Assembly: GCF_030042015.1 (NCBI RefSeq)
Contig: NZ_JASIAL010000479.1
Span: 1-10,317, forward strand
From: Trebonia sp030042015
GTDB lineage: Bacteria; Actinomycetota; Actinomycetes; Streptosporangiales; Streptosporangiaceae
Direction: 5' to 3'
DNA length: 10,317 nucleotides
Shown here: positions 6,206 through 10,317 of the stretch, piece after piece
How positions within the stretch are numbered: position 1 is the stretch's first letter
Layout of the letters: each line of letters opens with the position of its first letter
Position numbers and translations under genes: made by a program
The notes under the pieces: model-generated
Seen by the model: only the letters and a program-made list of their open reading frames with translations
Databases searched by the model: none
What the model was told of the DNA's origin: nothing

Positions 6206-7593
6206 CTTCGCTGGGGCGGCGGGGGCTCGGGGCGCGGCGCCAGCCAGGCAGCTTCGGCCTCGCCCATCGGCGTGGCTGGCGGTCCCTGGACGAAGGGCCA
6301 GATCTCCTCGGCGATCGCGCGCCAGTTGCCGGTGGCGCCAAGGTCGCCGAGCAGCGCGAACACGCCCAGGTTGATGCGCTGCAGGATGACGTAGGACCTG
6401 GGGATGCGGGCGTAGGCGGCCAGCGGGTTGCGGAAGTCGAAGTACCTGCGGGCGACCGCCGAGGCGTACCCCGGGGTCATCGTCCGCACCCCTGGGGTCC
6501 GCACGGTGTCGTAGAACAGGGCCATGTGCTCGACGATCTGCTCGGTCGGCAGCGGCGCGCCCGGCATGAGGAAGTCGGCCTCCTCCATGGCCCGGCGGAA
6601 CGCCTCGGGGTCGCGGTCGACGCACAGGTAGCGCACCATGTGCACAAGTGGCTGCAGCTCGTCCGGCGTGAAGTACTTGACCAGGCCGAAGTCGAGGAAA
6701 GTGACGCGGCCCCGCGCGCCGCGGTGGAACAGGAAGTTGCCCGGATGCGGGTCCCCGTTGAACGCGTGGGCCTGGTACAGGCTGCGGAACGTGAACCGGT
6801 AGATCGTCTCGGCCGCGAGGTCCTTCTCGTGCTGTGGCCAGGTGAGCAGCTCCGCGAACCGCGCGCCGGTGGCCAGCTCGCTGGTCACCACCCGGGCGGT
6901 GGACAGCTCGTCCACGACGCGCGGCACGTGAATGGTCGGATGGCCGTCGAAGTAGGCGGCGAACATCCGCTGGTTGGCCGCCTCCCGGTGGTAGTCGAGT
7001 TCCTCGCCGATCCTCGTCCGCAGCTCTTCGATGAGGGCATCGACGTCCTGGTTCGGCGCGGCGACCTTGAGCAGGCGGCGCAGCAGCGCGACGTTGCCGA
7101 GGTCGGCGGAGATCGTCTCGGCGATCCCCGGGTACTGCACCTTGACCGCGACCGCGCGCCCGTCGCGGGTGATCGCGCGGTGCACCTGGCCGATCGAGGC
7201 GGCGGCGATCGGCTCCGGGTCCCACGCCTGGAAAACCTCGCCAGGTGGCGCGCCGAATTCTTCGGCGATCACACCCGCGGCAAGCTCCGCGCTCATCGGT
7301 GGCACGCTGTCTTGCAGCGTGCTCAGCGTGCGGCGGACCGGGGGCGCCAGGCCGTCGTCGACGTAGCTGGCCATCTGCCCGATCTTCATCAGGACGCCCT
7401 TCATCGTCCCGAGCGTGGCGGCGACGTCCTCCGCGGTCTGCAGGGCGAGGTCGTTGCGCAACTGCTGGCGCTGCTCCCCGGCCGCGGTGAACAGGCGCGG
7501 CGCGCTCGTCGCGTACCTGGCGCCGCCCCTGGCCGCCAGCCGCACGGCAGCCAGCCCGCGGCTCAGCCGCAGCCGGTTGGGAGTGTTGCTCAC
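6160..7593 (-). CDS. AarF/ABC1/UbiB kinase-like family protein
   Basis: This is a 477-aa member of the ABC1/ADCK/UbiB atypical kinase family. Family hallmarks in order: KIGQ (70-73) of the N-terminal KxGQ extension; the Ala-rich nucleotide loop AAASIGQ (130-136); the lysine of VAVKVQYPG (K151); EELDYHREAAN (197-207); the catalytic loop NGDPHPGN (279-286, D281 and N286); and DFG (301-303). Bacterial members act on quinone or lipid metabolism, probably as ATPases rather than protein kinases. No C-terminal membrane anchor is obvious. The GTG start at 7593 overlaps the stop of the MpaB gene by 4 bp (GTGA), implying translational coupling. The last 15 residues, STVIIPNG onward, are encoded by the palindrome at 6155-6205, so the C-terminus may have been extended by its insertion. 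Confidence 0.93.
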   Translation of the reverse strand: MSNTPNRLRLSRGLAAVRLAARGGARYATSAPRLFTAAGEQRQQLRNDLALQTAEDVAATLGTMKGVLMKIGQMASYVDDGLAPPVRRTLSTLQDSVPPMSAELAAGVIAEEFGAPPGEVFQAWDPEPIAAASIGQVHRAITRDGRAVAVKVQYPGIAETISADLGNVALLRRLLKVAAPNQDVDALIEELRTRIGEELDYHREAANQRMFAAYFDGHPTIHVPRVVDELSTARVVTSELATGARFAELLTWPQHEKDLAAETIYRFTFRSLYQAHAFNGDPHPGNFLFHRGARGRVTFLDFGLVKYFTPDELQPLVHMVRYLCVDRDPEAFRRAMEEADFLMPGAPLPTEQIVEHMALFYDTVRTPGVRTMTPGYASAVARRYFDFRNPLAAYARIPRSYVILQRINLGVFALLGDLGATGNWRAIAEEIWPFVQGPPATPMGEAEAAWLAPRPEPPPPQRSTVIIPNGAGPPRSG

Positions 7594-8492
7594 CCGCGCC
7601 GTGCCCGGCGCATCCGCAACTCGATCCGCTGGCGTGCCTCGAGCACGCCCGGCTCGCCGAGGTAGAGCGCGTCAAGCACGCCGAGCACCTGCCTGACCTC
7701 GGCGCGGCGCTGCTGCGTGACCCGGGCGCCCGGGGCGGGCGGGACCACTCCGTACAGGTCGGCCGCCCAGTCCGGCAGCGAGGCGATCGCGGCCTCCCCG
7801 ATGTCCCGCCACAGGTCCGCCAGGTCTTCGTCAAGTCCAGGCAGGTGGAGCAGGTACGCGGCCGTATCGGCCGCGGCCGGGGTCAGCGCGAGCACGGGCC
7901 GGACCACGCGCAGGTAGTCGTCAAGCGCCGCGACCGTGCATGGGGCGCGCCCTGGCGGGACCCCGACGAGTTCGGCGGCGGCGGACATCTCGGCGACGTA
8001 ACCGTCCTTGTCGGCCAGGCTCAGCGGCGTCCCGAACAGGTCCGCGGCCGCGAGCACCGAGTCCACGAGCCCCGCGTGCACCCAGAGCAGCAGGTCGGGG
8101 TCGCCCGCCGCGTACGGCCGCCCGGTCACCGGGTCGGTGCCGTGCACCCGCTCGTGGATCTTCCTGACCCGGGCCGCGGCCCGCTCCGCCGCCGGCCTGT
8201 CCCCGTAGGTGATCGTCGCCAGGTAGGCGGCGGTCGACGCCAGCCGTCCCGCCGGGTCGGCGCGCCAGTCGCTGTGCTGGTCGACCCCGGCCATCGCGAG
8301 CGGGTGCAGCGCCTGGACGAGCAGCGACCGCACCCCGGCGACGGGCGCCGACAGATCGCCGTTGAGCCGCCAGGTGACGCTGCCCGGCCCGAAGTACCCG
8401 TCGTCGGCCGGGCGCGCCGGCACGCTCGCGGCGAACGCCGCCGCGGCACGCTGCAGCAGCCCGCCGGCGGCCGGGTACACCTCCGCGGTCAT
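7590..8492 (-). CDS. MpaB/DUF2236-family oxygenase-like protein
   Basis: This 300-aa protein matches the DUF2236 family, named for fungal MpaB oxygenase and including rubber oxygenase Lcp, a haem-b enzyme. Family features seen: VTWRLNGD (39-46), a GVRSLLVQALHPLAMAGV helix with the HP pair (H63), QHSDW (H73), RLASTAAYLATITYG, and KIHERVHG (H113, H117), followed by a DPDLLLWVHAGLVDS helix (H139). One or more of these histidines would hold the haem. No signal peptide or membrane span is clear. The ATG at 8492 is preferred because GAGGAC lies 8 nt upstream; an ATG at 8498 is in frame but too close to it. It is the first gene of a two-gene operon with the AarF-like gene. The substrate is unknown. 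Confidence 0.88.
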   Translation of the reverse strand: MTAEVYPAAGGLLQRAAAAFAASVPARPADDGYFGPGSVTWRLNGDLSAPVAGVRSLLVQALHPLAMAGVDQHSDWRADPAGRLASTAAYLATITYGDRPAAERAAARVRKIHERVHGTDPVTGRPYAAGDPDLLLWVHAGLVDSVLAAADLFGTPLSLADKDGYVAEMSAAAELVGVPPGRAPCTVAALDDYLRVVRPVLALTPAAADTAAYLLHLPGLDEDLADLWRDIGEAAIASLPDWAADLYGVVPPAPGARVTQQRRAEVRQVLGVLDALYLGEPGVLEARQRIELRMRRARRG

Positions 8493-8545
8493 CGCCATGT
8501 CCTCATCGCCGTGACCCGCACGTATCCCACGCTACCGCGTGCGTC

Positions 8546-8570
8546 CGGCGCCGCCCCACCGACGGCGCCG
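8546..8570 (-). terminator. Candidate hairpin terminator after the DUF4230-like gene
   Basis: An 8-bp perfect G/C stem CGGCGCCG (8546-8553) pairs with CGGCGCCG (8563-8570) across a 9-nt loop. It begins 29 nt beyond the stop of the gene ending at 8600 and lies upstream of the MpaB start. No U-tract is seen, as is usual for actinobacterial terminators. Confidence 0.45.
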
Positions 8571-8599
8571 CCTGGTGACTGCGGCCCGCGGGCGTTACC

Positions 8600-9631
8600 T
8601 CAGGTGGCCACCCAGCGGATGGAGAACTCGGTGAGGGTGTAGCCGAGGGCGTTGACCGTCGGCTGGATGAAGTTGTTCCTGATCATCGCGGTGGCCTCGG
8701 TCTCCGCCGCGGCGATCAGCGGGCGCGTCACCGTGGCCAGGTGCGTCGCCTGGTAGAACGCCACGGTCTGCGCCTGGGCGTACAGCACCGACTGGGAGAA
8801 CTGCGGCTGGATCAGGACGCCGCAGCCGAACCCCGGGTAGGTCCAGCTGTGGCTGGTGGAGATCGGCTTGGACAGCGTGTTGTCGACGCTGATGTCGTGC
8901 ACGGACTGCGGCAGCTGGGGGAGCGGCAGCGCCATGGAAATCGCCAGCCGGCCCGGGCTGCCCGGCACCGCCTTCCGCAGGACGCGCAGCTCGTAGTGCC
9001 CGGTCGCGGGCTGCCACCATGACGGGCCTGGGTTGAGGTCTACGGTGGCGGATGCCCGGCCGACCGCGTAGAAGGTGCCGGAGTACCAGCAGGGCCACGG
9101 GCCGATGTTCTTGGACACCGTGTGCGTGAAGACGAAGTTGAAGTTCTCCGTGCCGAGCGCGGGGCTGGAGATGCCCTCGATCTTCTGCAGCACGAGCGGG
9201 CCGACCACGACGTTCGTGGTGGTCCCGGCGCTGATGGACTGCCATGGCCAGCCGAATGAGATGTGCGGCAGGTGCACGTTGACCCCGAACAGGTGCAGCG
9301 CCGCCGCTAGCGCGGTGAGCACCGCCCAGGCCACGGCCCGCCGGAAGATCAGGCCGGCGATGAGGATGACCGCTCCCCATCTGGCCCACCACGGGATGCG
9401 CGGCAGCAGCCGGGGGCGCCAGCCGCCGGGCGCCCGGGGCGCCCGGGGCGGCCGGGGCGCCGGGGGCGGCGGGTACGGCCCGGGCAGCGGCCGCGGGTAG
9501 CCCTGCGGTTCGGCGTACCGCTGACCGGAACGGCGCTGCGCGTCCGCGTCCGTCCACGGCTGCCCGATGGGCGGAACCTGCGGGTCGGCAGCGTCGGGCC
9601 GGGCGGTGCGCTGGATGATGATGCGGACCAC
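8600..9631 (-). CDS. Membrane-anchored protein with DUF4230-like extracytoplasmic region
   Basis: This 343-aa protein has a cytoplasmic, proline-rich N-terminus (residues 1-82, PYPPPPAPRPPRAPRAPG at 52-69) and one hydrophobic region (about 85-117). The outer domain of about 225 residues follows a pattern I associate with DUF4230: LVLQKIEGISS near the start, a VGRASATVDLN strand (compare the family's AGVDL), the LPLPQ strand, and a final helix-strand LIAAAETEATAMIRNNFIQPTVNALGYTLTEFSIRW. The match is by eye and remote, and the function of the family is unknown. The start is GTG at 9631 with only a weak AGG upstream. It follows a lysozyme-like gene on the same strand. The Pro-rich segment is encoded by a 9-bp tandem repeat. 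A second frame stays open across this whole gene, but it looks like a shadow. Confidence 0.8.
   Translation of the reverse strand: MVRIIIQRTARPDAADPQVPPIGQPWTDADAQRRSGQRYAEPQGYPRPLPGPYPPPPAPRPPRAPRAPGGWRPRLLPRIPWWARWGAVILIAGLIFRRAVAWAVLTALAAALHLFGVNVHLPHISFGWPWQSISAGTTTNVVVGPLVLQKIEGISSPALGTENFNFVFTHTVSKNIGPWPCWYSGTFYAVGRASATVDLNPGPSWWQPATGHYELRVLRKAVPGSPGRLAISMALPLPQLPQSVHDISVDNTLSKPISTSHSWTYPGFGCGVLIQPQFSQSVLYAQAQTVAFYQATHLATVTRPLIAAAETEATAMIRNNFIQPTVNALGYTLTEFSIRWVAT
9428..9472. repeat. Five tandem copies of a 9-bp G/C repeat
   Basis: Units are GGGCGCCCG, GGGCGCCCG, GGGCGGCCG, GGGCGCCGG and GGGCGGCGG. On the minus strand they encode the [A/P]-P-[R/P/G] triplets of the proline-rich linker in the DUF4230-like protein. 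Unit number could vary by slippage. Confidence 0.85.
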
Positions 9632-9655
9632 GGGGGTGCCTGCGCTTTCTGTCGG

Positions 9656-10317
9656 TTAAGACGGTGGCGGGGTAGTTGAGGGTGAGCACGACGGGGATGG
9701 CGCCGAACGGCTCGCGGAATCTGCCGCCGGGCTTGTCCGGCGCGTTGGGGTCGTCGATGGCGGGCCAGTGCATCCGGGTGTGCCGGGCGGTCAGCCCGGC
9801 CACGGAGTAGGGGAACTCCATCGCCGGGACGCGGTGCTCGCGCAGCAGCCCGCCCCAGCGGAAGGCGGCGAACGCCTCGGCCAGGGCGCGCACGGACAGC
9901 GGCCGCGGCGCGGTCAGGTCGACCCGGTACACCGCCGCGGCGAGTTCGGCGAGGTCGCTCGCGCACTGGGCGAGCGCGTCGTCCTTGGTCAGGTAGACGG
10001 TGCCGTCCTCGTTGGGGGTGCCCAGCTTCTCCCCGTGCACCGGCGACAGGCGCGGGTCGGCGTGGCACTCCATCCAGTCGCAGGCGGCGATCAGTTCCCA
10101 GGGGATGCCGGCCTGGCGCGCCGCGCGCCGGTACCGCCGTTCGCCGCGGGCGAGCGGCCCCTTGGCGGTCGCGAAGAACGCGGTCGCGACGGTCGCGGGG
10201 AGCAGCCGCGGATACAGCTGCGCGCCGGGTGTCACCAGCCCGGGGATGCTGGCGCTGCCGCGGGCCGCCGTGTGCACCGGGGCGTGGACCGCCGGCCGCG
10301 CGGGCCTGCCCGCGGAG
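9656..10317 (-). CDS. Lysozyme-like/lytic transglycosylase-like protein, partial at its 5' end and with a disrupted 3' end
   Basis: The frame is open to the right edge, so the true start is outside or at GTG 10277. Residues counted from 10277: RRYRRAARQAGIPWELIAACDWMECHADPRLSPVHGEKLG (48-86) resembles the core of lysozyme-like transglycosylases. E70 sits where the catalytic Glu is expected, followed by GTPNEDG, an AVYRVDLT segment (115-122), a conserved AFAAFRWG helix (136-142), a TRMHWP segment and a final GAIPVVLTLNYP (192-203). It would cleave peptidoglycan or resemble enzymes that do. No stop follows in this frame at the domain end; the frame runs on to 8595 through the next gene. A TAA in the +1 frame at 9656-9658, after a CCCC run, is the likely original stop. 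The family call is by eye and remote. Confidence 0.6.

Noticed and set aside
5621..7834. Minus-strand open frame of 737 codons spanning the CGNR and AarF regions
   Set aside because: It is out of frame with the AarF-like gene, crosses several real genes and has Arg-rich shadow composition with no domain.
8595..9628. Continuation of the lysozyme-like frame through the DUF4230-like gene
   Set aside because: The translation is Arg/His/Pro-rich without any hydrophobic core, while the other frame shows a membrane segment and ordered strands; it is kept only as evidence for a frameshift.
1..10317. CRISPR arrays, tRNA, rRNA, transposases, integrases and defence genes
   Set aside because: I looked for spaced repeats, cloverleaf-like stretches and the usual protein motifs on both strands and saw none.

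Overview
The window is about 10.3 kb of very GC-rich DNA with strong G/C bias at third codon positions, several GTG starts and few intergenic gaps. Together with the families present (a mycothiol-type DinB/maleylpyruvate isomerase-like protein, an ABATE/CGNR zinc-finger protein, an MpaB/DUF2236 protein and an OsmC protein), this points to the chromosome of an actinobacterium. The genus cannot be fixed from the sequence. There is no integrase, transposase, CRISPR array, tRNA or rRNA.

Layout, left to right. (1) 1-1585, minus: the first 528 codons of a RecQ DNA helicase, cut by the window edge. (2) 1711-2316, plus: a DinB/MDMPI-fold protein, divergent from recQ. (3) 2332-2757, minus: an OsmC-family peroxiredoxin, convergent with the DinB gene. 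(4) 2902-3843, plus: an unrecognised protein with a good promoter. Its coding character fades near 3600, where it runs antisense into the next gene. (5) 3593-4279, minus: a metallo-beta-lactamase-fold protein of the N-acyl-homoserine lactonase type. (6) 4280-4527: a noncoding stretch with a perfect 22-bp inverted repeat. (7) 4528-5505, minus: an EamA/DMT transporter. (8) 5594-6133, plus: an ABATE/CGNR putative regulator, divergent from the transporter. (9) 6160-8492, minus: an MpaB/DUF2236 protein and an AarF/ABC1/UbiB kinase-like protein in a 4-bp-overlapping operon. (10) 8600-10317, minus: a membrane-anchored DUF4230-like protein, preceded by a lysozyme-like gene that runs off the right edge.

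Most genes are ordinary accessory or housekeeping families and do not form one pathway. The tightest functional unit is the MpaB-AarF pair, whose overlap implies translational coupling. The second is the lysozyme-like plus DUF4230-like pair, probably a cell-envelope module. Its junction is disturbed: the upstream frame has no stop where its domain ends and would read about 1 kb through the downstream gene out of frame.

The points most worth a second look are that frameshift, the palindrome at 4381-4426, the hairpin at 6155-6205 that supplies the last residues of the AarF protein, and the unknown gene at 2902. I did not find a convincing new multi-gene defence or mobile system.
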